Of a stretch of 64,000 nucleotides of DNA, positions 17,334 to 25,617 are shown in pieces. The notes below the pieces were generated by a model. That model was not told where the DNA came from. It saw only the letters and a list, made by a program, of their open reading frames with translations, and searched no databases. Source of the stretch: JACMJL01 sp963791805 (lineage in GTDB: Bacteria > Bacillota > Clostridia > Clostridiales > Clostridiaceae). The translations under genes were made by a program, and so were the position numbers. How positions within the stretch are numbered: position 1 is the first letter of the stretch; every line of letters starts with the position of its first letter. The DNA lies in contig CAWBTU010000006.1 in the NCBI GenBank assembly GCA_963791805.1, positions 1,488,001-1,552,000 of the forward strand, given 5' to 3'.

Positions 17334-17834
17334 ATGAAAATCGATATTATTGATCTAACCAGTAACAAAGTTACAAGTCAAACAATTGATTTAAGCTTGG
17401 AAATTGATAAGCTGTATGATGGCTATGAATATATCAATTTTTCAAAGCCCATCATTTTAAAGGGTGGCCTTAGCTTAGTTGAAGATATTATATATCTAGA
17501 TGCTCAGCTTTCTACCGAATTTATACTTACTTGTGCTAGATGTCTTGAAAGCTTTAATTTTCCTCTAGAAATAGAGATAAAAGAGCGGTTTTCAAGAAAT
17601 AAAGAAAATGAGGATGATGAAGTTATCCTTATTGAAGGTGATAAGCTAGATATCACAGATATAATAGAGAACAACATTTTCATTTCACTTCCTTTGACTA
17701 GATTATGTAAGGAAGATTGTAAAGGTTTATGCCAAGTATGTGGCAATGATTTGAATAAGTCAATTTGTAATTGTACTAATGATGATGTTGACCCAAGACT
17801 TGCAAAATTAAAAGATTTGTTTTCGGCAGATTAA
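17334..17834 (+). CDS. YceD family protein (DUF177), upstream of rpmF
   Basis: 166-residue DUF177/YceD protein. It carries the family CxxC (CARCLESF, near residue 68) and a C-terminal cysteine cluster with CKEDCKGLCQVCGNDLN, suggesting metal binding. In bacteria and plants this family is tied to 23S rRNA or large-subunit accumulation, and it is almost always encoded directly before rpmF, as here with 14 bases between. AGAGGTGAG precedes ATG17334. Confidence 0.9.
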   Translation: MKIDIIDLTSNKVTSQTIDLSLEIDKLYDGYEYINFSKPIILKGGLSLVEDIIYLDAQLSTEFILTCARCLESFNFPLEIEIKERFSRNKENEDDEVILIEGDKLDITDIIENNIFISLPLTRLCKEDCKGLCQVCGNDLNKSICNCTNDDVDPRLAKLKDLFSAD

Positions 17835-17848
17835 GGAGGTGTTTTACA

Positions 17849-18031
17849 GTGGGAAATCCAGCGAGAAGGTTCTCAAAAGCTAGAAGAGACTCAAGAAGAG
17901 CACAAACATTTAAATTAAGTTTACCAGGAATAGTTGAATGTCCACAGTGCCACGAAATGAAACTTGCTCACAGAGTGTGCAAGAGTTGTGGTTATTACAA
18001 GGCAAAAGAAGTAGTTTCAACTGTAAAGTAA
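17849..18031 (+). CDS. rpmF: 50S ribosomal protein L32
   Basis: 60-residue L32, starting GNPARRFSKARRDSRRA and carrying a four-cysteine zinc site (CPQC near 32 and CKSC near 47). The start is GTG17849, with AAGGAGGTG nine bases upstream. A strong terminator follows at once. In most bacteria rpmF leads into plsX and the fatty acid genes; here a terminator and a long hairpin lie between them. Confidence 0.96.
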   Translation: MGNPARRFSKARRDSRRAQTFKLSLPGIVECPQCHEMKLAHRVCKSCGYYKAKEVVSTVK

Positions 18032-18035
18032 TTTT

Positions 18036-18066
18036 AAGAGAAAGTCTTTGGACTTTCTCTTATTTT
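18036..18066 (+). terminator. Terminator after rpmF
   Basis: AAGAGAAAGTC and GACTTTCTCTT form an 11-bp stem with a short TTTG loop, then ATTTTT. Confidence 0.88.
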
Positions 18067-18088
18067 TAAAGTTTTTATTAATATGATT

Positions 18089-18142
18089 GGTATATGAAAG
18101 AAAATAACTAATCAGTATGTTAGATATTTTCTTCCATATACC
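18089..18142 (+). promoter_or_regulatory. Long 23-bp stem-loop in front of plsX
   Basis: Arms 18089-18111 (beginning GGTATATGAAAG) and 18120-18142 (ending CTTCCATATACC) pair over 23 positions with two mismatches and an eight-base loop. The hairpin ends 24 bases before the plsX start and lacks a T-run, so it is not a terminator. It could be a protein operator or a double-stranded RNA processing site; rnc is encoded 1.5 kb downstream. Confidence 0.7.
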
Positions 18143-18165
18143 TCACCAGAAAGTGGGGATTAAAT

Positions 18166-19179
18166 ATGCGAATTGCTGTAGATGGAATGGGTGGAGATGA
18201 TTCTCCTAAGGCAGTAGTTGAAGGTTGTGTTTTAGCTTCAAAGGAATATGATATCAACATAATTATTACTGGACCAGAAGAAAAGATTAAAGAAGAGCTT
18301 AATAAATATACATATGATTCAAATAGGATAAGTATAGTAGACGCAAAAGAGGTGATTTCACCCAATGAGCATCCTGTTATGGCTATAAGAAAGAAAAAAG
18401 ATTCAAGTCTTCATAAGGCGTTACTGCTTGTTAAAAATGGAGAAGCAGATGCTGTGATTTCTGCTGGTAGCACAGGAGCTTTTATGGCTGGGGCTTTACT
18501 TATAGTAGGTAGAATTAGAGGGATTGATAGACCTGCTATAGCTCCTATTATGCCGGGTAAGAATGGACCATTCATGATAATAGATGCTGGAGCTAACGCT
18601 GAATGTAAACCTATAAACTTAGTTCAATTTGCTTTTATGGGAAAAATATATTTTGAAAACATACTGAAAATAAATAATCCCAAGATTGGACTTATAAATA
18701 TAGGCGCTGAAGAAGAAAAAGGTAATGAGCTTACTAAAGCGGCTCATAAACTATTAAAAGAAAAAGAACCTAACTTTATTGGTAATGTAGAACCTAGAGA
18801 TGCCACTAGTGGGGATACCCAAATACTTGTATGTGATGGATTTGTAGGAAACACTATACTTAAGATGTATGAAGGTGTAGTTTCGAACATATTCTCCATG
18901 TTGAAAACTGAGATTATGTCTTCTTTTATGACAAAAATTGGTGGACTACTTCTGAAACCTGTTTTTAATGGTTTTAAGAAGAAATTTGATTATGAAGAAT
19001 ATGGTGGTGCTGTTTTCCTAGGTGTAAAGGGCATATGCATAAAGGCACATGGAAGCTCTGATTCGAAGGCATTCAAAAATGCAATAAGACAAGCAATTAA
19101 TACATATGATAATGGTGTTGTAGATAAAATAAGGTGTGAAGTAGAAAAAATAACTTCAGAAGACTCTGTAGAAGCATAA
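18166..19179 (+). CDS. plsX: Phosphate acyltransferase PlsX
   Basis: Makes acyl-phosphate from acyl-ACP (or reverses it), the entry to phosphatidic acid synthesis with PlsY. 337 residues starting IAVDGMGGDDSPKA, with AVISAGSTGAFMA, RPAIAPIMPG, DAGANAECKP, NIGAEEEKGNEL, DGFVGN and a C-terminal GGAVFLGVKG, the full PlsX signature set. GGGGAT precedes ATG18166. It also links to FakA (6.9 kb), whose product acyl-phosphate PlsX handles, and to acpP downstream. Confidence 0.95.
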   Translation: MRIAVDGMGGDDSPKAVVEGCVLASKEYDINIIITGPEEKIKEELNKYTYDSNRISIVDAKEVISPNEHPVMAIRKKKDSSLHKALLLVKNGEADAVISAGSTGAFMAGALLIVGRIRGIDRPAIAPIMPGKNGPFMIIDAGANAECKPINLVQFAFMGKIYFENILKINNPKIGLINIGAEEEKGNELTKAAHKLLKEKEPNFIGNVEPRDATSGDTQILVCDGFVGNTILKMYEGVVSNIFSMLKTEIMSSFMTKIGGLLLKPVFNGFKKKFDYEEYGGAVFLGVKGICIKAHGSSDSKAFKNAIRQAINTYDNGVVDKIRCEVEKITSEDSVEA

Positions 19180-19271
19180 TGCTATCAGAAGTGAATATTA
19201 TATAATAAAAGGTTGTTAACAGCAGTTTAAAAAACTAAAAAATAATAATATCATTTCTTTAAATATAGTTG

Positions 19272-19300
19272 TTGACGATATTGAGCTTATGTAATATTAT
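19272..19300 (+). promoter_or_regulatory. Sigma-A promoter of acpP
   Basis: TTGACG and TATTAT with a 17-base spacer, 32 bases before acpP. Confidence 0.82.
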
Positions 19301-19332
19301 CTAATTGTAGATTTTATTTAGGAGGTGAAAAT

Positions 19333-19566
19333 ATGGTACTTGAAAAAGTAATAAGTATAATAGCTGAACAACTCGGTCTTGATGCTGACGAAATAACTAC
19401 TGATTCATCCTTCATTGATGATTTAGGTGCGGATTCACTTGATATAGTAGAGTTAATAATGGCATTAGAAGAGGAGTTTGATATAGAAATTCCAGATGAG
19501 GATGCTGAAAAAATCGTAAACGTTGGAGATGTTGTTGAGTACATAAAAGCACATACTGAAGATTAA
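19333..19566 (+). CDS. acpP: Acyl carrier protein
   Basis: 77-residue ACP carrying growing acyl chains on phosphopantetheine. The attachment site is Ser35 in DDLGADSLDIVELIM, and the protein is highly acidic with the expected four-helix pattern. AGGAGGTGAAA precedes ATG19333. It has its own promoter and a weak terminator after it, as suits an abundant protein; some transcripts probably continue into rnc, a neighbour pairing found across bacteria. Confidence 0.96.
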   Translation: MVLEKVISIIAEQLGLDADEITTDSSFIDDLGADSLDIVELIMALEEEFDIEIPDEDAEKIVNVGDVVEYIKAHTED

Positions 19567-19571
19567 TAATC

Positions 19572-19597
19572 AAGTCCCGTATTATACGGGGCTTTAA
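19572..19597 (+). terminator. Weak terminator between acpP and rnc
   Basis: AAGTCCCGTA and TACGGGGCTT form a 10-bp stem (one G-T) with a three-base loop. The T-run is short and broken, so partial read-through to rnc is likely. Confidence 0.6.
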
Positions 19598-19696
19598 ATT
19601 TGTATTTTAAGTTTATTCTTGAATTTATTTAGGCTTAATAAGTTAGAATATATATAGTAAATTGAGGAATAAACTTTTTATTTGAGGAGAAGTAAA

Positions 19697-20401
19697 ATGA
19701 AAAGTAGAGAATTAGTTCTTTTAGATTTAGAAAAAAAACTGTCCTTAAAATTTAATGACATAAACCATTTAGATATAGCTCTTACTCATAGCTCATATGC
19801 TAATCAAAAGAAATATATTGAGTACAATGAAAGAATGGAGTTTTTAGGAGATTCTGTTCTTCAACTAATAATTTCACAATACTTGTTTGAAAATTTTAGA
19901 GATAAACTTGAAGGGGAACTTACTAAAATAAGATCCTTGATTGTATGTGAAAATTCACTTTATGAAATAGCCACTAAATGGAAGTTAGGGCAATGCCTAA
20001 ATATGAGTAAAGGAGAAGAGTTAACTGGAGGTCGTGAAAGAGTTTCAATACTTGCAGATGCTGTAGAAGCTATTATTGCATCTATTTATCTTGATAAAGG
20101 TTTTGAAGCTGCCCGCAACTTCATTTTAATAAATTTCAAAGATATAATTTGTAAAGCAAGTACAAATGAGATAATTTTAGACTATAAAACAAAACTTCAA
20201 GAGACATTACAAAAAAATGGAGAAGTTAGTATATCTTACAATATGATTGGATTTGATGGCCCACCACATAGAAGAATCTTTTTTATGGAAGTGTTAATAG
20301 ATGGAGAATCAATGGGCAAAGGTGAAGGATTTAGTAAAAAGGAAGCAGAGCAAAATGCTGCAAAGGATTCCATAATGAGTTTGGAGGCAAAAAATGGCTA
20401 A
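19697..20401 (+). CDS. rnc: Ribonuclease III
   Basis: Double-strand-specific endoribonuclease for rRNA precursors and structured mRNAs. 234 residues: catalytic domain with the signature ERMEFLGDSVLQ, LADAVEAIIASIYLD further on, and a C-terminal dsRNA-binding domain from about 158 (DYKTKLQETLQ to the end, with KKEAEQNAAKDS). GAGGAGAAG precedes ATG19697. The end overlaps the next gene by 8 bases. Compare the 23-bp stem upstream of plsX, a plausible substrate. Confidence 0.95.
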   Translation: MKSRELVLLDLEKKLSLKFNDINHLDIALTHSSYANQKKYIEYNERMEFLGDSVLQLIISQYLFENFRDKLEGELTKIRSLIVCENSLYEIATKWKLGQCLNMSKGEELTGGRERVSILADAVEAIIASIYLDKGFEAARNFILINFKDIICKASTNEIILDYKTKLQETLQKNGEVSISYNMIGFDGPPHRRIFFMEVLIDGESMGKGEGFSKKEAEQNAAKDSIMSLEAKNG

Positions 20402-21470
20402 GGATTACTTTATAATTCCTATTTTTGTACCTCATGAAGGATGCCCTCATAACTGTATCTTTTGTAATCAAAATTCTATAACTGGAAGTTCAGAAGTTGT
20501 AAATGCAGAATTTGTTAGGCAAACTATTGATGAATACTTAAAAACTATACCTAAAAGTGGATGCACTGTAGAAGTATCTTTTTTTGGTGGAACATTCACT
20601 GCTATTGCTATTTCAAAGCAAAAGGAACTTTTATCTGTAGCAAAAGAATATAAGGCTTTAAAAAAGATTGAAAATATACGCCTTTCTACTAGGCCAGACT
20701 ATATTGATACTGAAATTTTAGACAATTTAAAGGAATATGATGTAGATATTATAGAACTAGGAGTTCAATCACTAGATGATGAAGTATTAATGAAATCAGC
20801 TAGGGGTCACAATGAAGATGATGTAATTAAAGCCTCAATGCTAATAAAGAAATATGGTTTTATACTAGGTCATCAGATAATGATAGGTTTACCTGGTGAC
20901 AATTTAGAGAAAGATATAAATACAACAGAAAAATTAATTAAATTGAAGCCTGATTTAGCAAGAATATATCCTGCTCTGGTAATAAAAAACACACCTATGG
21001 AAAAAATGTTAGAACAAAACTTGTTTGTTCCATATACGTTAGAGCAAGCAGTAAATATTTCAAAGATTATTTATAGCAGACTTAGTTCAGAAGGCATAAA
21101 CGTTATTAGAATAGGACTACAAACAACTGAAGCTATCAATGTTGGTAAAGATATTATTTCGGGGCCATTTCATCCAGCATTTAGAGAATTAGTTGAGGGC
21201 AGTATAATTAATGATATGATAATAGATTCTATTCCAATAGAGTATAGTGGTGAAATAAAACTGATGATAAACAGTAAAGATCTTTCTAAACTTTACTGCC
21301 ATAAGAAAAAATATTTTGTAGACACAAAAGAACAATTATCTTCTATAAGTATGATAGTAGTACAAGATAACAATGTTGAAAAAGGTAGCATAAAATTAGT
21401 AATGAGTTCTAATACTCTGGAATTGTCAATAAGTGAGTATATGGCCCGTAAATATGCAGAAGGAAAATAA
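20394..21470 (+). CDS. Elp3-like radical SAM protein lacking an acetyltransferase domain
   Basis: 358-residue radical SAM protein opening with FVPHEGCPHNCIFCNQ, where CxxxCxxC is the cluster motif, followed by SFFGGTFTAI, a STRPDYID strand and VDIIELGVQSLDDEVL, the set found in the N-terminal half of Elp3. The GNAT acetyltransferase half of true Elp3 is absent. Clostridia regularly place this gene between rnc and smc. Substrate unknown; tRNA modification is a reasonable guess. It overlaps rnc by 8 bases (ATGGCTAA), so translation is coupled. Confidence 0.85.
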   Translation: MAKDYFIIPIFVPHEGCPHNCIFCNQNSITGSSEVVNAEFVRQTIDEYLKTIPKSGCTVEVSFFGGTFTAIAISKQKELLSVAKEYKALKKIENIRLSTRPDYIDTEILDNLKEYDVDIIELGVQSLDDEVLMKSARGHNEDDVIKASMLIKKYGFILGHQIMIGLPGDNLEKDINTTEKLIKLKPDLARIYPALVIKNTPMEKMLEQNLFVPYTLEQAVNISKIIYSRLSSEGINVIRIGLQTTEAINVGKDIISGPFHPAFRELVEGSIINDMIIDSIPIEYSGEIKLMINSKDLSKLYCHKKKYFVDTKEQLSSISMIVVQDNNVEKGSIKLVMSSNTLELSISEYMARKYAEGK

Positions 21471-21485
21471 AATAAATTATAGAAT
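21459..21485 (+). promoter_or_regulatory. Sigma-H promoter of spoVS
   Basis: GAAGGAAAA and ATAGAAT separated by 11 bases fit the sigma-H consensus RnAGGAwWW-N11/12-RnnGAATww at every fixed position, including AT after GAAT. It starts inside the end of the radical SAM gene. spoVS is sigma-H dependent in Bacillus. Confidence 0.72.
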
Positions 21486-21543
21486 ATATTCCCTATATGA
21501 TTTAATTATTGTTATATTTAATTTTGTCAGGAGGGATATTAAT

Positions 21544-21804
21544 TTGGAAGTATTAAAAGTATCAGCTAAATCTCAGCCCAAATCAGTTGCAGGTGCTCTT
21601 GCAGCTGTTTTAAGAGAAAATTCTGTTGCGGAGGTACAAGCTATAGGTGCAGGTGCTGTTAATCAAGCTGTTAAGGCTATTGTTATAACAAGAGGCTTTG
21701 TTGCACCAAATGGCATTGATTTAGTTGTAATTCCAGCATTTACAGAAATTATAATTGAAGGAGATGAAAGAACGGCTATTAAATTTATAGTTGAACCAAG
21801 ATAA
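21544..21804 (+). CDS. spoVS: Stage V sporulation protein S
   Basis: 86 residues, the same length as Bacillus SpoVS, with the near-invariant sequence LKVSAKSQPKSVAGALAAVL, then GAGAVNQAVKAIVITRGFV and a C-terminal DERTAIKF.VEPR. This Alba-like small protein affects entry to and later stages of sporulation. The start is TTG21544, with AGGAGG nine bases upstream; an in-frame ATG 111 bases earlier lies inside the previous gene and has no ribosome site. A sigma-H promoter precedes it and a terminator follows. Confidence 0.95.
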   Translation: MEVLKVSAKSQPKSVAGALAAVLRENSVAEVQAIGAGAVNQAVKAIVITRGFVAPNGIDLVVIPAFTEIIIEGDERTAIKFIVEPR

Positions 21805-21822
21805 TTTTATTATAGATCATTA

Positions 21823-21848
21823 AGACCGTGGTTTTCACGGTTTTTTTA
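21823..21848 (+). terminator. Terminator after spoVS
   Basis: The stem ACCGTG/CACGGT has a five-base loop, extra flanking A-T pairs and a run of seven T. Confidence 0.85.
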
Positions 21849-21856
21849 TTGTTTAT

Positions 21857-21885
21857 TTGATATTTTATTAAAATTACTATAAAAT
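21857..21885 (+). promoter_or_regulatory. Sigma-A promoter of the smc-ftsY unit
   Basis: TTGATA and TAAAAT with a 17-base spacer, 36 bases before the small gene that leads the smc operon. Confidence 0.62.
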
Positions 21886-21921
21886 ATTAGAGAATGATTA
21901 TTTTTAAAAGGGGTGTTAGTT

Positions 21922-22026
21922 TTGAAGAAAAAAACAAGAGATAAAGCTACAAAGATTTTTATTTATTTTATGATACTTGCATTAGTAATATCACTAATAG
22001 CTAGCTTCGTTACTTCCTTATTATAA
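21922..22026 (+). CDS. Short single-span membrane protein (DUF4044-like), 34 aa
   Basis: A 34-codon gene starting at TTG21922 after AAAGGGGTG. The product has a basic N-terminus (MKKKTRDKATK) and one hydrophobic helix (IFIYFMILALVISLIASFV). This pattern and the place directly before smc match the DUF4044 mini-protein found in many clostridia. Function unknown; 21 bases separate it from smc, so the two share a transcript. Confidence 0.75.
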   Translation: MKKKTRDKATKIFIYFMILALVISLIASFVTSLL

Positions 22027-22047
22027 TCTTTTTAGGAGAGTGTACCT

Positions 22048-25000
22048 ATGTTCTTAAAATCTATTGAAATCAGAGGGTTTAAATCCTTTGCTGATAAAAC
22101 CGAATTAAGCTTCATAAGAGGAATTACAGCTGTAGTCGGACCTAACGGAAGTGGCAAAAGTAATATTACAGACGCTGTCAGATGGGTTTTAGGTGAACAG
22201 AGCATTAAATCCCTAAGGGGAGGAAAAATGGAGGATGTAATCTTTGCTGGCACTCAATTTAGAAAACCAGTAGGCCTTGCACAAGTTTCCCTAACTCTTG
22301 ATAATTCTGATGGGTGTCTTTCCATAGACTACACAGATGTTAAAATATCAAGAAGATTATATAGATCTGGAGAAAGTGAATATTATATTAATAACACTCA
22401 ATGCAGGTTAAAAGATGTACAAGAACTTTTCATGGACACAGGTATTGGCAAGGAAGGTTATTCAATTATTGGACAAGGCAAAATAGATGCAATACTAAGT
22501 GGTAAACCAGAAGAAAGAAGAAACTTATTAGAAGAAGCTGCTGGTATTGTAAAATTTAAATCTAGAAAAGATGAGGCTGAAAAGAAGTTAAATAATACAA
22601 ATCAAAATCTAATCAGAATAAATGATATTTTGTCTACTTATGAAGAGAGGATAGAACCACTAAGACTTGAAAGTGAAAAAGCAAAATTATTTATAAAGCT
22701 ATCCTCAGAGTTAAAAGAAAAAGAAGTAAATGTAATAATCTATTCTGTTGAAAAAGCTCAAAGTAAATTAGCAGTTTTTAAAGAAGAATTAAAAAATGCA
22801 GAAAGTGAATTACATAAGTTAAATATAGAAAAAACTAGTTGTAAAGAAAAAGAAAAACAATGGGTGGAAAAACTAGAACAGTTTGAGGAAATGATAGGAA
22901 GTCAAAAACAAGAATATTACGAAAATAAAACTAAGTATCAAGGTATTCAATCTGACAGCAGTGTACTGATTGAAAGAATTGAAAACCTCAACAACTTAAT
23001 TTCAAAAGATACTGAACAATTAAAACTTATAAAAGAGAAATTAGATGGTTTTATTTTTCTTAAAGATGAAAACGAAAAGAATATTGATACTAATAAGAAA
23101 AATTTGTTTGAGCTTAATAAAAGCCTCGAGAATAAGAAAGCTGAAATCGAAAGAATAAGCGATTTTATAAATCTTGGCAATATTAAAGTTGAAAAGCTTA
23201 AAAGTAATAAAATGGAATTATTAAGCAATATATCTAATAACAAAAATGATATTACTATTATTAATAATGATATGGACATAATTGAAAATAAAATTGATCA
23301 ATTAGAAGTTGCGAACAAAAGTTACATAAATTCTATAAAAGTTAATTCTTCAACAAAAGTTATGCTTGAAAATGAAATAAGAAAATTTGAAGAAAAGATA
23401 CATAATTATGAGAAACAAATAGAAACTTTATTTGTTGAAATTGAAAACCTAAACACTAATATTGGCAATGATCAGAGAGTTTTAAAAGAGCTTAATGTAG
23501 AATTTAATAAGATTGAAGCACACAGAAATGTACTTATAAATCTTGATAAACACTATGAGGGCTATAACAAGTCAGTTAAAATATTAATGCAAAATGTTGC
23601 TGAGGGTAAAATTCCTGAAGCTAAAGGGAAATCCTTTGTTCTAGGAGAAGTGATTAGTGTAAAAAAAGAATTAGAAACTGCTATTGAGGTATCTCTTGGT
23701 GGTGCAATTTCAGATATAATTACTTCGGATGAAAACTTAGCAAAAGTATTAATGGGCTATTTAAAAACAAACAATATTGGACGAGCAACTTTTTTACCAT
23801 TAACCATTATTAAAGGTAAAAAAATTAATGTTGATGAGCAAATTAAAAATATACCTGGATTTTTTGGTATTGCAAGTGAACTCATAGATTTTGATTTCAA
23901 ATACATAAACGCTATTGAATACACTTTAGGTAGAGTAATAATAGCTAAAGATATGGATACTGCACTTACAATAGCTAAAAAATCGAATTATAGCTACAAG
24001 ATAGTTACTTTAACTGGTGAAGTTGTAAATCCTGGTGGATCTTTGACTGGTGGAAGTATTTATCAGAAATCCATTAGTATAATTGGAAGAAAAAGAGAAA
24101 TAGATGAATTAGGACTAAAAATAGAAGATATAAATAAAGAAATAAAAAATAAATCGGAAATTTTAAATAAAAACATTGAAAAAGTGAAAGAAATAGATGC
24201 TAGATGTTTAAACTATAAAGATGAAATTCATTATGAAAAAATTGAAATAACAAAAATCCAGGGTAAAATAGCTGCTATTGAAGCTGATACCATAAAGCTT
24301 GAACATAATATGAAAATCTCAAAAGAAGAAATGGATTCATTGAATTCTAAGTTTGAGAAAAATGAAGAAGAGCTAAAAATAAAAAAAGAATCCATAGAAG
24401 AACTTGTTAATAAAGAAAGTACAAATGAACTAGATATTGAAGAATTAGAACAAGATTTAAAAGCTCATAACATTGAATACTTAAATGAAAAAGAATTAGT
24501 TACTGAAATAAAAATAAAAATAGCTCAGCAAGAGGAAGTGTTTGCAAACAACAATTCTGAATATGCAAGAATACATAAAGAAATGAAAGAATTTCAATTT
24601 AAAACTATTAGTATTCAAAAGGATATAGAAACTAATGAGGAAACAAAAATTGATTGTAATGAAAGGTTGAAAGTTAATGAGAAAACTGGCAGTGAAATTC
24701 TATTAGCAATAGATGAAATAGAGAAGATTTTCAAGGAAAGCGAAGAAGAGATGGCGGGTATTAAAGACTTCATCAAAAATAATTCAGCTGAACTTGAAGA
24801 TATATCACTTCTAATTCAAAATAGAGAAGAAGCTGCTCATAAGAATGAGCTTTCCATTACAAAATTTGAAACGGAGCTTGAAGCACAGTTTTTTAAACTC
24901 AATGATGAGATGGAATTAACCTATGCTGAAGCAGTTAATTTAAAAGTTGAAATTGAAGATATTAATGAGTATAAGAGAGTACTTAGTAGTATTAAAAATA

Positions 25001-25605
25001 GCATTTTTGAATTAGGTGTAGTTAATGTTGGTGCTATAGAAGAATATAAACAATTGATAGAACACTATACCTTCATGAATACTCAACGAGAAGATCTAAA
25101 TAGAGCAATTCAGGAACTTCTTGGTGTAATAGAAGAAATGACCGCACAAATGCGAACAATGTTCAATGCTAATTTTAAAATTCTTAGAGAAAACTTTAAT
25201 GAAACTTTTAGAGAACTATTTAAAGGTGGAAGTGCTGATTTAATTCTTTCTGAAGGCGATGAATTAACTTCAAATATTGATATAAATGTTCAGCCACCAG
25301 GTAAAAAACTTCAAAATATAAATTTAATGTCAGGCGGAGAGAAAGTATTATCTGCTATTGCACTTTTGTTTGCAATATTAAAAATGAAACCAACTCCTTT
25401 CTGCATTTTAGATGAAATTGAAGCTGCACTTGATGATGCAAATGTATTTAGGTATGCAGAGTTTTTAAAGAAATTTTCACAATCAACACAATTTATAGTT
25501 ATTACCCATAGAAAAGGTACAATGGAAGCCAGCGATATAATGTATGGTGTCACAATGGAGGAAAAGGGTGTTTCTAAAATTGTATCAGTAAACTTATCAA
25601 ATTAG
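22048..25605 (+). CDS. smc: Chromosome segregation protein SMC
   Basis: ATPase of the condensin-like SMC-ScpAB complex, acting on the nucleoid. 1185 residues in the canonical layout: N-terminal ATPase half with Walker A GPNGSGKSNI at 31-40, a long coiled coil, a hinge at roughly 515-660 with glycine-rich turns, a second coiled coil, then the C-terminal half with LMSGGEKVLSAIALLFAI (signature) and FCILDEIEAALDDANV (Walker B). GGAGAGTG precedes ATG22048. It leads ftsY with 12 bases between, the usual order. scpA and scpB are not in the window. Confidence 0.97.
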   Translation: MFLKSIEIRGFKSFADKTELSFIRGITAVVGPNGSGKSNITDAVRWVLGEQSIKSLRGGKMEDVIFAGTQFRKPVGLAQVSLTLDNSDGCLSIDYTDVKISRRLYRSGESEYYINNTQCRLKDVQELFMDTGIGKEGYSIIGQGKIDAILSGKPEERRNLLEEAAGIVKFKSRKDEAEKKLNNTNQNLIRINDILSTYEERIEPLRLESEKAKLFIKLSSELKEKEVNVIIYSVEKAQSKLAVFKEELKNAESELHKLNIEKTSCKEKEKQWVEKLEQFEEMIGSQKQEYYENKTKYQGIQSDSSVLIERIENLNNLISKDTEQLKLIKEKLDGFIFLKDENEKNIDTNKKNLFELNKSLENKKAEIERISDFINLGNIKVEKLKSNKMELLSNISNNKNDITIINNDMDIIENKIDQLEVANKSYINSIKVNSSTKVMLENEIRKFEEKIHNYEKQIETLFVEIENLNTNIGNDQRVLKELNVEFNKIEAHRNVLINLDKHYEGYNKSVKILMQNVAEGKIPEAKGKSFVLGEVISVKKELETAIEVSLGGAISDIITSDENLAKVLMGYLKTNNIGRATFLPLTIIKGKKINVDEQIKNIPGFFGIASELIDFDFKYINAIEYTLGRVIIAKDMDTALTIAKKSNYSYKIVTLTGEVVNPGGSLTGGSIYQKSISIIGRKREIDELGLKIEDINKEIKNKSEILNKNIEKVKEIDARCLNYKDEIHYEKIEITKIQGKIAAIEADTIKLEHNMKISKEEMDSLNSKFEKNEEELKIKKESIEELVNKESTNELDIEELEQDLKAHNIEYLNEKELVTEIKIKIAQQEEVFANNNSEYARIHKEMKEFQFKTISIQKDIETNEETKIDCNERLKVNEKTGSEILLAIDEIEKIFKESEEEMAGIKDFIKNNSAELEDISLLIQNREEAAHKNELSITKFETELEAQFFKLNDEMELTYAEAVNLKVEIEDINEYKRVLSSIKNSIFELGVVNVGAIEEYKQLIEHYTFMNTQREDLNRAIQELLGVIEEMTAQMRTMFNANFKILRENFNETFRELFKGGSADLILSEGDELTSNIDINVQPPGKKLQNINLMSGGEKVLSAIALLFAILKMKPTPFCILDEIEAALDDANVFRYAEFLKKFSQSTQFIVITHRKGTMEASDIMYGVTMEEKGVSKIVSVNLSN

Positions 25606-25617
25606 AGGAGGAAAATT

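Noticed and set aside
19619..19649. Separate rnc promoter (TTGAAT ... TAGAAT)
   Set aside because: The spacer is 19 bases, too long to claim; read-through from acpP is sufficient.
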